DNA from: Geitlerinema sp. S16
Lineage (GTDB): Bacteria > Cyanobacteriota > Cyanobacteriia > Cyanobacteriales > Geitlerinemataceae
DNA length: 37,610 nucleotides
Direction of reading: 5' to 3'
Assembly (NCBI GenBank): GCA_011390275.1
Contig: JAABST010000043.1
Coordinates: 1-37,610, forward strand
Part shown: piece by piece, positions 24,674 through 34,120 of the stretch
Position numbering within the stretch: the stretch's first letter is position 1
How the letters are laid out: the number at the start of each line of letters is the position of its first letter
The notes under the pieces: model-generated
The model's database searches: none
Told to the model about the DNA's origin: nothing
What the model saw: the letters and a program-made list of their open reading frames with translations, nothing else
Made by a program: the position numbers and the translations under genes

Positions 24674-27600
24674 TTACCAAGGACTGCCCACCAAACTAAA
24701 CGCTGCCCAATAGTACGGATGGGAGAACTCACCGGAAAAACCGTGGTAGGCGGGCGGGAGCGGCACACGACGACCGTCCACTATAATCGCATTCCCCTCC
24801 GGTGTAATCTCACCGCGCAACATAGCCAGTTGTGCTACCCGCACCGCCTCTGCTTTCAGCGGCATATCCGGCAATGCTTGATAAAACCCAGCCATCATCG
24901 CCAGTGTCCCGATATCAGACACACTCCATAAACTCGCCAGTGCCGATTTAACGCCCGATCGCACCGCCAGCCCCGCAAAGCCACGCTCGGCTTCCTCACT
25001 ACCTCTCGCTGTTTCGCAGGCACTCAACACCAGCAGCTCCACTGTCGGCGGCGCGTACCATTCCGCTTCCCGGAACCCATCAAGCGATCGCTGACCATCC
25101 CATAGTGTGATGTAGGCATCACTCTCTTTAAAACTGGCATGGGTAGCGAGGTGGACGATGTCGTAGGGCTGGGTGTTTCGCTGCCCGATCAGGTTCTCGA
25201 AGGTGAAGGTTTCATTGAGAAACATCTGACCCGGCCAGAGGCCAACGGGGTCAGGGTTTGCCGATTCTGAAGCGGTGGTTTCGGCGGAATGGTCGGCGAC
25301 GATCGCGTCCAGCTCGAACGGTACGGCGGGAAGTGCGGCTTGATTTGTCAGCGGAAATTCATCAGCCCCCATCGCCAGGACACGCCCTTCACGCAGTCGT
25401 CGGTAGCGCGTATCGGTGAGTCCCAGGCTGGGGATCGAGCCGATGCTGTAGCGTTCGATCAGGAATTGGTCGCCATCGTGGAGTGCAGCGAGGGGAATAT
25501 GGCGCAATCCGGCATCGACGGCGTAGATCAGTAGGTCGAGGTCGAGGCTATCGAGGTCATCTTCGATCGGGCGCACCAAAATGTCGTAGAGCTTCTGGGC
25601 TGGTCGTTTATAGCCATCAAAGCGTCGGGCGCGAGGATCGAGTAACTGGGTTTGAAAGTCTTGAATGAGTTCTTCGAGGGTTTGGTCATCTCCCAGGGAG
25701 ACGGTGCGGACGATCGTGGCTTCGTAGGGGGTAACGAGAGCCAGAATGACATGTTCGCGGCCATCCTCGTTTTGTTGGATGGTGGAGGCATAGACGATCG
25801 CGCCACGCCGTCCGGTTTCGGCTTCGAGTCCTTGCAGGGTTTCTTTGATTTGAGCCATGGTGAGGCGTTCGTCGCCGTCGTCGTTGAGGTCGTCGTCGGC
25901 GTCGTTTTCAAATTCGGCTTCGAGATCGGCTTCGATCGTTTCGGCGATTTCGTCCGGTGTGCCGAGGGCGAGCGGGTCGAAGGTGGTGGCGTCGAGATTG
26001 GTCGGGACGAAAGTGGTGGTTGAGTTGGTGTTGGAGTCAGTGGTATCGGTGTTTTGCGTTGGGGTTGGGTCTGTGGGGGAATCTAGGGCTGGGTCTGCGG
26101 TTTCAATTTCGTTGGGGATGGGGACGTTATTGTTGGATGGGTTGGGATTATTGGCGATCGGGGTTTCCGGGTTGGTTTCTGGGGCGGGATTGCTTGGGGT
26201 TAGGGTGGGTTCGGATGGTGTTGAGGGGGGGGCTGCGGCGATCGTGACGGGTTCGGAAATCGTGGTTTCGGGTTCGAGGGTGGGGATGGTTTGCTCGATG
26301 TTGAAGATGTTGCCGTCTTCGTCGGGTACGCTCCAGTTGACTTCGGTGTTACCGGTGTCGGGGTTCGTGCCGATCGTGGTTTCTGCGCCGATGGTTTCGC
26401 CGATGAGGAGGGCTAGTTGGACGATCGGGTCGTTAAGGTCGAGTTCGGTTTGTTGATCGTCGATCGGGTTTTGGGTTGTATCGGGATTGGTGGGTTCGCT
26501 GGATTCGGGTTCGGTGGGAATAACGGGACTGACTTCACCATCGGGGGACGTGCTTCCTTCGGTTTCACTCGGACTCACGGGACTGACTTCACCGTTGGGG
26601 GATGTACTGCCTTCGGTTTCGGATGGGATGGTAACGTTGGGCGGGTTGGTTGAGACGTTGGTGGGTTTTGGGGTGAGGGGTTCGGGTTCTTCTAGCTCGG
26701 GTTCGTCAGGTTTGATTTCTGGTTGAGCGGGTTCGTTTGTGCTGCTGAAGTTTGTGGAGGGGGTGAGATTATTCTGTGCGGGTGGAGTTGGTTCGGGTGG
26801 GATGGGTTCGGGTGGGATAGGTGCGGGGATGGTGTCGAGGGTAAGGCGGGCGGTGTCTTGCTCGAAGTCTTGTTCGTGGAGGTTGGGGTAGTTGGCGAAG
26901 GCGATCGTGTTTTCGTCTTCTAATCCGCGTGTGATGGCGGCGGCGCTGCCGTTGCGGGCGGCGTTGCCGACGACGAAGGGGATGATGCCGCCGCCACCGT
27001 GGAAGATATAAACTGTGCCGCCGTCGATCGCGCCTGCGGTGGAGATGCTGGCGTCGGTTCCGTTAATGTCGGTAAAGCTGTCGGTGATGCGAACGTTGCC
27101 GGTTGGGGCTTCGATGCGGATGTTGCCGCCGATGTCGTTCAAGGATTGGGCGTTGATGCTGGCGAGGGTAACGTTCTGGCCTTGAATGTTGACGTTGCCA
27201 GCATTACCGAGGCTGTTACTGCTATAGATCTGTCTGGCAGTGATATCGCCGCTGCTGCTCAAAATATCGATATTGCCAGGAGTGGTGATGTCATCGATGG
27301 TTATGTTGCCGCCAGACTGTAGGGTTGGGTCGTTTTGGGTAGTGAAGGAGTTAGCTTGAATGAAGTCTTGGGTTTGGATGTGGAGGGGATCGCCGGATGG
27401 GTCGATGAGGTTGCCAATTAGGGTGAGGTCGCGGAGTGGGGTATTTTGGCCGATTTCGCCGCTGATTTCGATATTACCGGTTCCCGCGTTTAAAACAAGG
27501 CTTTGTGCTCCATCAATTGAGCCGTTAATAATAAGACTTCCATCTTCAAAGGAGTTTATATTAGCCGTGTCGGATAAAATAACGGCTCCATTTAGGAAAA

Positions 27601-30600
27601 TATTATTGTTGTTTGTTATTAAATTACCTTCTAGCTTGATCGTATCTTCTATCAAGCTAGAGACGCTATATGCATCAATTCTTATTTGTCCTCCCAATCC
27701 AGAAGGTGAGAAGGAAAATGAATTAACATCACCGACACTAATCGCTCCATTCTCGGCTAGTAATGTTATATCTCCAGCTAATCCTTCGGCAGAAGCCGCA
27801 ATCAAATCGCCAAAGGTTGTGTCAACACTACGTTCGAGGCTTTCTAAGAAAATTGATCCGCTATCACCTCGAAAGCCAGGGTTGAAAACAATAATTGTTC
27901 CAATTTTAACATCACCAGATCCACGAATTAGGACATTACCACCATTTATTCCACCAGCAGCATTAATGATGCCTTGAGTTGTATTAATAGAGCCTGTAGA
28001 CTCTACATTGCAAGTTCCTGCTGGGTTTAATACACAAGACTGAACTGCTTGTATATCGATATTACCTGCATTTCTAGATGACTGAGTACTGATGTTACCT
28101 GCGATAATACGACCAGTTCCTCGAATTGTGATATCGCCAGAATCTCCTGTTATTGATGAGGTATTAATGTCTCCTTCAACACTAATTCCCGGATAGCGTG
28201 TTCGTTCTAGTTGAGAGCCACCAACCCAACCCCCAGTTAAGAATATATTACCTCCATTAGAGCGGATTCCATATCCAGCTCCCCGAACTTCCACGCCATT
28301 ATGATTCCCTGCTGTTATGTTATGACCATAGGTATAAAGGTCTGTTTGAATTAAAAGAAGACCGGCATCGAGAAGAATAGACCCGTCTAAAATATCAACG
28401 ACGCTTCTAATAGCAGTAAATCGATTTCCGAATACATTTAAATTTCCCGACTCTGAAAATATAGAAGATTCAACAATATAAAAATTACCCTCATCAGCAT
28501 TAATATTAATATCGCCAAATTCACCAGTAGTCTTAATTGAGCTTCCATCTTGTAAGTAAATTTCTGTTCCTCCACCTCTCCAGCCTGTTGTATCGTTTGT
28601 TATGTTTATATTTCCATTGTGAGTTGAGATTTCAGTACCACCGAACGAGCCTAAGGAAATCCCTGGTGAGAATGTCGATATAGCTCCACATCTTGACGTA
28701 ATGCAAGGATTTTGGATGATGTTGATCAATCCGCCATTTCTAGATATTATGTCAGCCCTCTGGCTTCCAGAGAATTGAATACCATCCAGCGAAACTAAAG
28801 AAGTTGCGTTCAGTAAAATATTTCCCATATTGGTCTGTATGGGACTATCCTCCAGTACAATTCCCGAGAGTCCTCCGATACCTTGTATGACAATACTGCC
28901 GGAACCAAGAGATTCTAAAGAACTCGTTCTACCGCCAACCCCGGTAGAGTTACCCCCTGCTACTGGTGGGTATAGATAGTGAGATAAGCCACTAATTTGA
29001 AGTAACCCATTTTCGGTTGTCAAGCTTACGTTTTCTAAAGCAATTCCAGTTGAGAAGATTTCAGTAGTGTCAAACCCATTAATAAGAGGATCTCTCGACT
29101 CGCCTACAACTCTAATAGTGCCGTTACCAAAAGTTACTATGTTAATCTTGTCAACAGCAGATATTCCGTTTAATCTATTATTATCAATAAGTATTCCAGT
29201 ATTTCTGCCATTAACTTGACTTCCTATCCCAGTAATATTGATATTGCCACCACCTGCTTCAATATCAGAATTACCGTAAATCCCAACACCGATATAATTG
29301 TTCTCATCACCCACACCATAAATAAGTAAATCTCCACCACCTGTTTGAATATTTGAGTTCTCGATCTCGATATACCCACCATTTGTATTGTCAAAATCTG
29401 CATTGAAAAATATATTTCCTCCTGTTGTTGAAATATTTTCTAGAATAAAAATATTGCCATTAGACACTAATCGTAAACTTGTCCCAAGGTTTGCAAGATA
29501 AATGTCAGCTTCAATCGAGATTATTTTGTTTGCTTGTAACTCCACATCAGATAAAGCATCATTAATTATCGAAACCGCCAACAACGTCTCCCCGTCTCCC
29601 CCAACATCCCCATCCCCAAATTCATCCACTACCGTTAAATCATTCGTCTCCGCTACCGCATCATCCACCACCCGAATCACCGTCGGGTCGAGCAACAACG
29701 TCCCAAACTCCCCATTCACCGCCGACGTATCAACAAACCCCACAAAATCCAAAAACCGCTTCCCCGAAACCTCCACAAACCCACCATCCCCACCCTCAGC
29801 ACCACCCCGCGCCAACACCTCCCCACCAAACCGCGTCGCACCATCCGCCCAAACGATCGCCCGACCCCCATCCCCCAACACCACCCCATCCACCACGATC
29901 GACGAACCCCCATCCACCATCGTTAACTCCGAATTCGGCAACACCCCCACCCCCTGAAAATTCCCGCCAACATTCACCGCACCACCCCCATCACGCCCCG
30001 ACCCATCGATCGCCCCCGCCAATAACCCCACACGCTCCCCCAACACCAACGCCGAACCACCCACACCCGCCGCCGACGACACATCGATCGACCCCGACAC
30101 CAACGCATCCCCCACCTGCGGAGTTACGCTAACCGGCGACGAACTTAACCGCACCGACCCATCCGGATTACGCACGATCGACCCCGCCGACTCCACCGCC
30201 CCCGCCAATAGCTCCGGCAACACCAACGCCGTCGCACCCTCGTGAATCGCCTCCCGATCCACCTCCAAACTCAACACATTCCCCGGAATCCCCAACCGCA
30301 ACCGATCGCCCGCCTCACTCGCCACGATCGCCACCGTTCCACCCGCCGCCGACAACGACCCCGTATTGATCACCGTGTCGCCCAACAAACCGATCGACCG
30401 TCCCGGCTCGACTGCTAACTCACCCAAATTGACGATCGCCCCCGCCCCGCCAAACCCGAACCCCGAGGGATTGCCCACGAAACTCGCCCAATCATTCCCG
30501 CCCATCACCTCCAGCCAGCGATCGCCAAAGCCGATCGACGTTGCCGTCGTCGCCACAAAATCCCCCGCCACATCCAGCCGCGCATTTTCGCCAAACACGA

Positions 30601-30946
30601 TCCCCGCCGGATCAATCAAATATAAATTCGCCTCACCACCGCTAACCCGCATCACCCCATCAATCGCCGACCCTGACCCGCCAACCACCCGACCCAACAC
30701 ATTTTCAATATTTGGCAACACCTGAAAATCCGCAATCTGATCCGCACCCAGCCCGAATGCCTCGAACGAATGAAATAGATTCGCGTTATCTCCCGAAAGC
30801 TGTCCGCCCGTAATTTCAACGAGATCGCCAGTCTGGATCACCTGCGTCCCCACCCCATCCGCAGCCGGAATCACCTGCGCGATCGCCGGAACCGCAGCCA
30901 AAAGATAGAGACAACCACTGACAGCACTCAGGACAAAAGGTTTCAT
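24674..30946 (-). CDS. Secreted FHA-type beta-helix protein with C-terminal CHAT protease
   Basis: 2090 residues from ATG 30946-30944, preferred over an upstream in-frame ATG because it gives a clean signal peptide (MKPFVLSAVSGCLYLLAAVP then AIAQ). Residues about 24-270 are the two-partner-secretion domain: NLFHSFEAFGL and NLYLIDPAGIVFGENARL are its hallmark motifs. Residues to about 1380 are beta-helix repeats (GDITIRG, GNIFFNAD, GSIVIQG units). A Pro/Thr/Glu linker of about 300 residues contains an 18-residue tandem duplication (SETEGSTSPNGEVSPVSP) and an acidic patch. The last 290 residues are CHAT, with LATHASF (His about 1936) and VLSACETARG (Cys about 1977) intact. A TpsB-type outer-membrane exporter is expected but absent here. 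It converges with the CHAT operon, 26 bp between stops. Codons 455-1155 are AT-rich. Confidence 0.9.
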   Translation of the reverse strand: MKPFVLSAVSGCLYLLAAVPAIAQVIPAADGVGTQVIQTGDLVEITGGQLSGDNANLFHSFEAFGLGADQIADFQVLPNIENVLGRVVGGSGSAIDGVMRVSGGEANLYLIDPAGIVFGENARLDVAGDFVATTATSIGFGDRWLEVMGGNDWASFVGNPSGFGFGGAGAIVNLGELAVEPGRSIGLLGDTVINTGSLSAAGGTVAIVASEAGDRLRLGIPGNVLSLEVDREAIHEGATALVLPELLAGAVESAGSIVRNPDGSVRLSSSPVSVTPQVGDALVSGSIDVSSAAGVGGSALVLGERVGLLAGAIDGSGRDGGGAVNVGGNFQGVGVLPNSELTMVDGGSSIVVDGVVLGDGGRAIVWADGATRFGGEVLARGGAEGGDGGFVEVSGKRFLDFVGFVDTSAVNGEFGTLLLDPTVIRVVDDAVAETNDLTVVDEFGDGDVGGDGETLLAVSIINDALSDVELQANKIISIEADIYLANLGTSLRLVSNGNIFILENISTTGGNIFFNADFDNTNGGYIEIENSNIQTGGGDLLIYGVGDENNYIGVGIYGNSDIEAGGGNINITGIGSQVNGRNTGILIDNNRLNGISAVDKINIVTFGNGTIRVVGESRDPLINGFDTTEIFSTGIALENVSLTTENGLLQISGLSHYLYPPVAGGNSTGVGGRTSSLESLGSGSIVIQGIGGLSGIVLEDSPIQTNMGNILLNATSLVSLDGIQFSGSQRADIISRNGGLINIIQNPCITSRCGAISTFSPGISLGSFGGTEISTHNGNINITNDTTGWRGGGTEIYLQDGSSIKTTGEFGDININADEGNFYIVESSIFSESGNLNVFGNRFTAIRSVVDILDGSILLDAGLLLIQTDLYTYGHNITAGNHNGVEVRGAGYGIRSNGGNIFLTGGWVGGSQLERTRYPGISVEGDINTSSITGDSGDITIRGTGRIIAGNISTQSSRNAGNIDIQAVQSCVLNPAGTCNVESTGSINTTQGIINAAGGINGGNVLIRGSGDVKIGTIIVFNPGFRGDSGSIFLESLERSVDTTFGDLIAASAEGLAGDITLLAENGAISVGDVNSFSFSPSGLGGQIRIDAYSVSSLIEDTIKLEGNLITNNNNIFLNGAVILSDTANINSFEDGSLIINGSIDGAQSLVLNAGTGNIEISGEIGQNTPLRDLTLIGNLIDPSGDPLHIQTQDFIQANSFTTQNDPTLQSGGNITIDDITTPGNIDILSSSGDITARQIYSSNSLGNAGNVNIQGQNVTLASINAQSLNDIGGNIRIEAPTGNVRITDSFTDINGTDASISTAGAIDGGTVYIFHGGGGIIPFVVGNAARNGSAAAITRGLEDENTIAFANYPNLHEQDFEQDTARLTLDTIPAPIPPEPIPPEPTPPAQNNLTPSTNFSSTNEPAQPEIKPDEPELEEPEPLTPKPTNVSTNPPNVTIPSETEGSTSPNGEVSPVSPSETEGSTSPDGEVSPVIPTEPESSEPTNPDTTQNPIDDQQTELDLNDPIVQLALLIGETIGAETTIGTNPDTGNTEVNWSVPDEDGNIFNIEQTIPTLEPETTISEPVTIAAAPPSTPSEPTLTPSNPAPETNPETPIANNPNPSNNNVPIPNEIETADPALDSPTDPTPTQNTDTTDSNTNSTTTFVPTNLDATTFDPLALGTPDEIAETIEADLEAEFENDADDDLNDDGDERLTMAQIKETLQGLEAETGRRGAIVYASTIQQNEDGREHVILALVTPYEATIVRTVSLGDDQTLEELIQDFQTQLLDPRARRFDGYKRPAQKLYDILVRPIEDDLDSLDLDLLIYAVDAGLRHIPLAALHDGDQFLIERYSIGSIPSLGLTDTRYRRLREGRVLAMGADEFPLTNQAALPAVPFELDAIVADHSAETTASESANPDPVGLWPGQMFLNETFTFENLIGQRNTQPYDIVHLATHASFKESDAYITLWDGQRSLDGFREAEWYAPPTVELLVLSACETARGSEEAERGFAGLAVRSGVKSALASLWSVSDIGTLAMMAGFYQALPDMPLKAEAVRVAQLAMLRGEITPEGNAIIVDGRRVPLPPAYHGFSGEFSHPYYWAAFSLVGSPW
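26525..26624. repeat. 54-bp in-frame tandem duplication in the FHA-CHAT linker
   Basis: Two 54-bp copies begin at 26525 and 26579 and encode the 18-residue unit SETEGSTSPNGEVSPVSP and its variant with D and I. They lie in the Pro/Thr/Ser-rich linker between beta-helix and protease, where length change is harmless. Confidence 0.8.
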
Positions 30947-31093
30947 GGACGAAGAAGCCGAATTGAGACTCAATAAGATAGTCAGTCGGGGAGCATCAGA
31001 TTTACGCAATTCATTATGATGCTATTTCGCTGCGAGTCCTGTCACGGTCACCGAAATATTTTCCAAGCTCGACATCGTCATCAGATCAGATTG

Positions 31094-32161
31094 TTATGGT
31101 TCTACACCAATTGGCGCAGAAAATTCTTGAATTTCAAAAACTGTTACTCGCAAGAAAACCGGCTGATTTAGTAATTCTTGCAGTTCTAATTGAATGCTCT
31201 GCACATTATCAGCCCTCATCTGTTCCTTATCTTTAACGCTGACTTCAACCTCTACAAGCAGCATACGATCGCGCTCAGAAAGCTGGATTGATCGGACATC
31301 ATAGGACGCCATCGCCAGTTGAGTTTCCACGGTATAACGAACGATTTGGCGGTTTTTGGATTTCGATAGTAGTCGCTCAAATGAAATCCCCAGGGGAATA
31401 CAAACCAAAATCACAACGCCCAGCGAAAGAATCAGCCCACCTTTTGCACGTTTGAACGAACCGTATCCTTGCCACAAAAAAATCAGGACGCCGCTCAGAA
31501 TAATACCGGTCAGATTGGCGATCCAGAGTGTTGCAGCGCCGATCCAAACGCTGGTATTTCCAAGTGCTAATCCGATTCCGACAATACTCAAAGGGGGGAC
31601 GAGGGCGACGGAGATCGCGACCCCTGGAAAGGCATTGGAAATACGCGGGGTGAGTTTGGCATACGCGCCCGCTGCGCCCGCCGCGATCGCAACCAGCAGA
31701 TCGAGGAGAGTCGGTTCTGTTCGTGCAAAAATTTCTGGCGTGAGGGTTTGAAGCCCTGTGAGCTTACAAATTAAAATCGCACTTAAAATCGTCGCGATCG
31801 TGCCAAAAACAATCGTCAAAAACGATCGTCGAATTAATCGACGATTACCGACCGAAAATGCATAGGAAATTCCGATAATCGGCCCCATTAAAGGTGCAAC
31901 GATCATCGCTCCGATCACGGTAGCGGTACTGCCCGACAATAACCCTGCGGTGGCGATAATTCCCGACAATACAAGCATCGTAAAGAATGCCAGCGAGGGA
32001 ACTGATTCTTGCCAGAGGAGACGATTTAAACTCGTTACACTTAATCGTTTAGCGTCAAGCCAGCGCCACTCGCCGCTGCTGTGATACCAAATTTTCTGGA
32101 TCGCATGATTGAATTTGACTATTTTTCGGAGAGTTTTAAATCGCATGGGGTTGACGATCAA
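31094..32161 (-). CDS. DUF389 family membrane protein
   Basis: 355 residues with about six to seven membrane helices. The DUF389 signature is clear: SGIIATAGLLSGSTATVIGA, MIVAPLMGPIIGISYAFSVG near 85-104, AGAAGAYAKLTPRISNAFPG, VAISVALVPPLSIVGIGLAL and the following WIGAATLWIANLTGIILSG. After the last helix a soluble C-terminal part (about 270-355) contains a beta-alpha pattern (RMLLVEVEVSVKDKEQMRAD). The family's function is not established; transport has been proposed. MIVNP may be extra: Met6 (MRFKTLRK, 32146) is an alternative start. It lies upstream of the FHA-CHAT gene on the same strand, separated by about 150 bp, and looks independent. Confidence 0.9.
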   Translation of the reverse strand: MIVNPMRFKTLRKIVKFNHAIQKIWYHSSGEWRWLDAKRLSVTSLNRLLWQESVPSLAFFTMLVLSGIIATAGLLSGSTATVIGAMIVAPLMGPIIGISYAFSVGNRRLIRRSFLTIVFGTIATILSAILICKLTGLQTLTPEIFARTEPTLLDLLVAIAAGAAGAYAKLTPRISNAFPGVAISVALVPPLSIVGIGLALGNTSVWIGAATLWIANLTGIILSGVLIFLWQGYGSFKRAKGGLILSLGVVILVCIPLGISFERLLSKSKNRQIVRYTVETQLAMASYDVRSIQLSERDRMLLVEVEVSVKDKEQMRADNVQSIQLELQELLNQPVFLRVTVFEIQEFSAPIGVEP

Positions 32162-32209
32162 TCACGATATCGTTTTGCACTCCTCGATCTATAGCCTTTA
32201 AAGCAAGAT

Positions 32210-33400
32210 TTAAGCCAAAACGGTTGCTCGTTTGCCCATATCTGCCACGATCGCATCGACGGCATCCCGCGCCCAACGATCGACCGCCAAAATATCCTCT
32301 AGACTCGGCGTCGCCATCAGATCATCGCGATGACGATCGCACACCGCCTCGATCGTTTGGGGAATTTCCAAAAAGCTGATTTTCTCCTCTAAGAACAGCG
32401 CCACGGCCTGCTCATTGGCCGCATTCAACACCGCCGTCATCGAACCGCCCGCACGACCCGCCGCGTAAGCCAGATCCATACAGGGATACTTCGCCCGATC
32501 GGGAGCGCGGAACGTCAGATCGCCCGACTTCACAAAATCAAATCGCTCCAGCGGTGCAGGCAGGCGCTCCGGCCAGGAAATCGCATAAAGCAACGGCAAA
32601 CGCATATCCGGCCAGCCCACCTGCGCCAGCACCGACGTATCTTGTAGCTCGATCGCCGAATGGATAATGCTTTGCGGATGCACCACGATTTCAATATCGT
32701 CGTAATCCACCCCAAACAGGTAATGCGCCTCGATCACCTCCAGCCCTTTATTCATCAACGTCGCCGAATCCACCGTAATCTTGCGACCCATCGACCAATT
32801 GGGATGGGTAATCGCATCAGCGACCGTCACTTCCGATAATTTCTCCACCGGCCAATCGCGGAACGCACCGCCCGATGCCGTCAGAATAATCCGACGCAGC
32901 CCACCTGCCGGGACGCCCTGCAAGCACTGAAAAATCGCCGAATGTTCCGAATCCGCTGGGAGTAGCTTAACGCCGTGTTTTTCGATCAATGGGTTGACCA
33001 CCGGCCCCCCGGCGATCAGCGTTTCTTTGTTCGCCAGCGCGATATCTTTGCCCGCCTCGATCGCCGCGATCGTCGACAACAGCCCCGCGCAGCCGACGAT
33101 CCCCGTCACGACCGCTTCCGCATCGCCGTACCGCGCCACCTCTACAATCCCGTCTGCTCCCGCGAGCAACTCTGGCTTTTCATCGAGATCGGCGATCGCC
33201 GCTTCCAGTTCCGGTAACTTGTCCGCATTGTGAATCGCCGCAATCTCGGGCTTAAACTGACGAATTTGTCGCGCCAGCAGCTCGACGTTATTGCCTGCCG
33301 CGATCCCCACCAACCGAAACCGATCGGGATTGTGCTCCAGGATATCGAGGGTTTGCGTTCCGATAGAGCCGGTTGATCCGAGGAGGGTAATTGCTTTCAC
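32210..33400 (-). CDS. dxr: 1-deoxy-D-xylulose 5-phosphate reductoisomerase
   Basis: 396 residues, the usual length. It converts DXP to MEP with NADPH, the committed step of the MEP isoprenoid pathway. The NADPH-binding GSTGSIGTQTLDI starts at Gly8; IALANKETLIAGG, LLPADSEHSAIFQCLQG (metal-binding Asp and Glu), TASGGAFRDWPVEKL, HPNWSMGRKITVDSATLMNK and GLEVIEAHYLFG are all in order and intact. Its products feed the prenyl diphosphate synthase encoded 0.7 kb upstream on the same strand, though 219 bp with no gene precede dxr, so it probably has its own promoter. Start ATG 33400-33398. Confidence 0.97.
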   Translation of the reverse strand: MKAITLLGSTGSIGTQTLDILEHNPDRFRLVGIAAGNNVELLARQIRQFKPEIAAIHNADKLPELEAAIADLDEKPELLAGADGIVEVARYGDAEAVVTGIVGCAGLLSTIAAIEAGKDIALANKETLIAGGPVVNPLIEKHGVKLLPADSEHSAIFQCLQGVPAGGLRRIILTASGGAFRDWPVEKLSEVTVADAITHPNWSMGRKITVDSATLMNKGLEVIEAHYLFGVDYDDIEIVVHPQSIIHSAIELQDTSVLAQVGWPDMRLPLLYAISWPERLPAPLERFDFVKSGDLTFRAPDRAKYPCMDLAYAAGRAGGSMTAVLNAANEQAVALFLEEKISFLEIPQTIEAVCDRHRDDLMATPSLEDILAVDRWARDAVDAIVADMGKRATVLA

Positions 33401-33555
33401 GGCAGATAGATCCGGAATGGGTCAGAGTTTTTGGTCTGTGTTGCAGTATCTCACAGTGATTTCAGTTTTCTCGTCGGTTGTGCGTCTGTGCGTACGATTG
33501 TGGGCTTGATCCGCCACGGTTCCGGGTCGGTTTGGCGCCAAGACTGAATTTCGTC

Positions 33556-33587
33556 ACAGCAACTCACAGCAACTCACAGCAACACTT
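33556..33587. repeat. 10-bp tandem repeat upstream of dxr
   Basis: CAACTCACAG is repeated, the stretch reading CACAGCAACTCACAGCAACT and continuing CACAGCAACAC; about three copies. It is in the 219-bp gap between the DUF212 gene and dxr, which has no other feature except a possible dxr promoter. Confidence 0.6.
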
Positions 33588-33619
33588 TGATTCATTGTGA
33601 TCAATGGCCTGACTCCGAC

Positions 33620-34072
33620 TCAAGAAAGACCCACTAAACAGGCCACGGCTCCCCCCAGAATCGCCCCGATGATGACCTGAAACGGCGTATGTCCCAACAG
33701 CTCTTTGAGCTTTTCTTCGCTGATGTGGGGATCTTCCTGAAATAACTCCTCAACAATTTGATTGAGGACTTTCGCCTGCTTGCCCGCCGCCTGTCGCACA
33801 CCGGCAGCGTCGTACATGACAATAAATGCGAACGTCATCGAAATGGCGAACGCGGAACTCTGCCAGCCCGACCCACGACCGATCGCGATCGCCAGCGCGG
33901 TTACAAGCGCTGAGTGAGAACTCGGCATACCGCCCGAGCCGAATAGGATACGAAAATCGAGCTGTTTACGCTGTGCCAAACTCACGAGCAGCTTCGCGAG
34001 TTGAGCGATAAAACAAGCCGCAAGTGCAACCATCAGCGGTTGGTTCCCGAAAATTGGCGCGAACTCTTGCAT
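33620..34072 (-). CDS. Divergent PAP2 family (DUF212) membrane protein
   Basis: 150 residues with about four membrane helices. Recognisable stretches are NQPLMVALAACFIAQLAKLL, the FGSGGMPSSHSALVTALAIA motif (SSHS, the PAP2-like phosphate site) and FAFIVMYDAAGVRQAAGKQA, with LGHTPFQVIIGAILGGAVAC at the end. The family is related to type-2 phosphatidic acid phosphatases and haloperoxidases and may act on lipid or prenyl phosphates. It follows crtE by 48 bp on the same strand, a pairing seen in other cyanobacteria, so a link to prenyl diphosphate metabolism is plausible but unproven. Confidence 0.9.
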   Translation of the reverse strand: MQEFAPIFGNQPLMVALAACFIAQLAKLLVSLAQRKQLDFRILFGSGGMPSSHSALVTALAIAIGRGSGWQSSAFAISMTFAFIVMYDAAGVRQAAGKQAKVLNQIVEELFQEDPHISEEKLKELLGHTPFQVIIGAILGGAVACLVGLS

Positions 34073-34120
34073 TCTGTCTCCTGGCTAATTCGAGAGGGTT
34101 AGGGGATACCAGTATCCACC

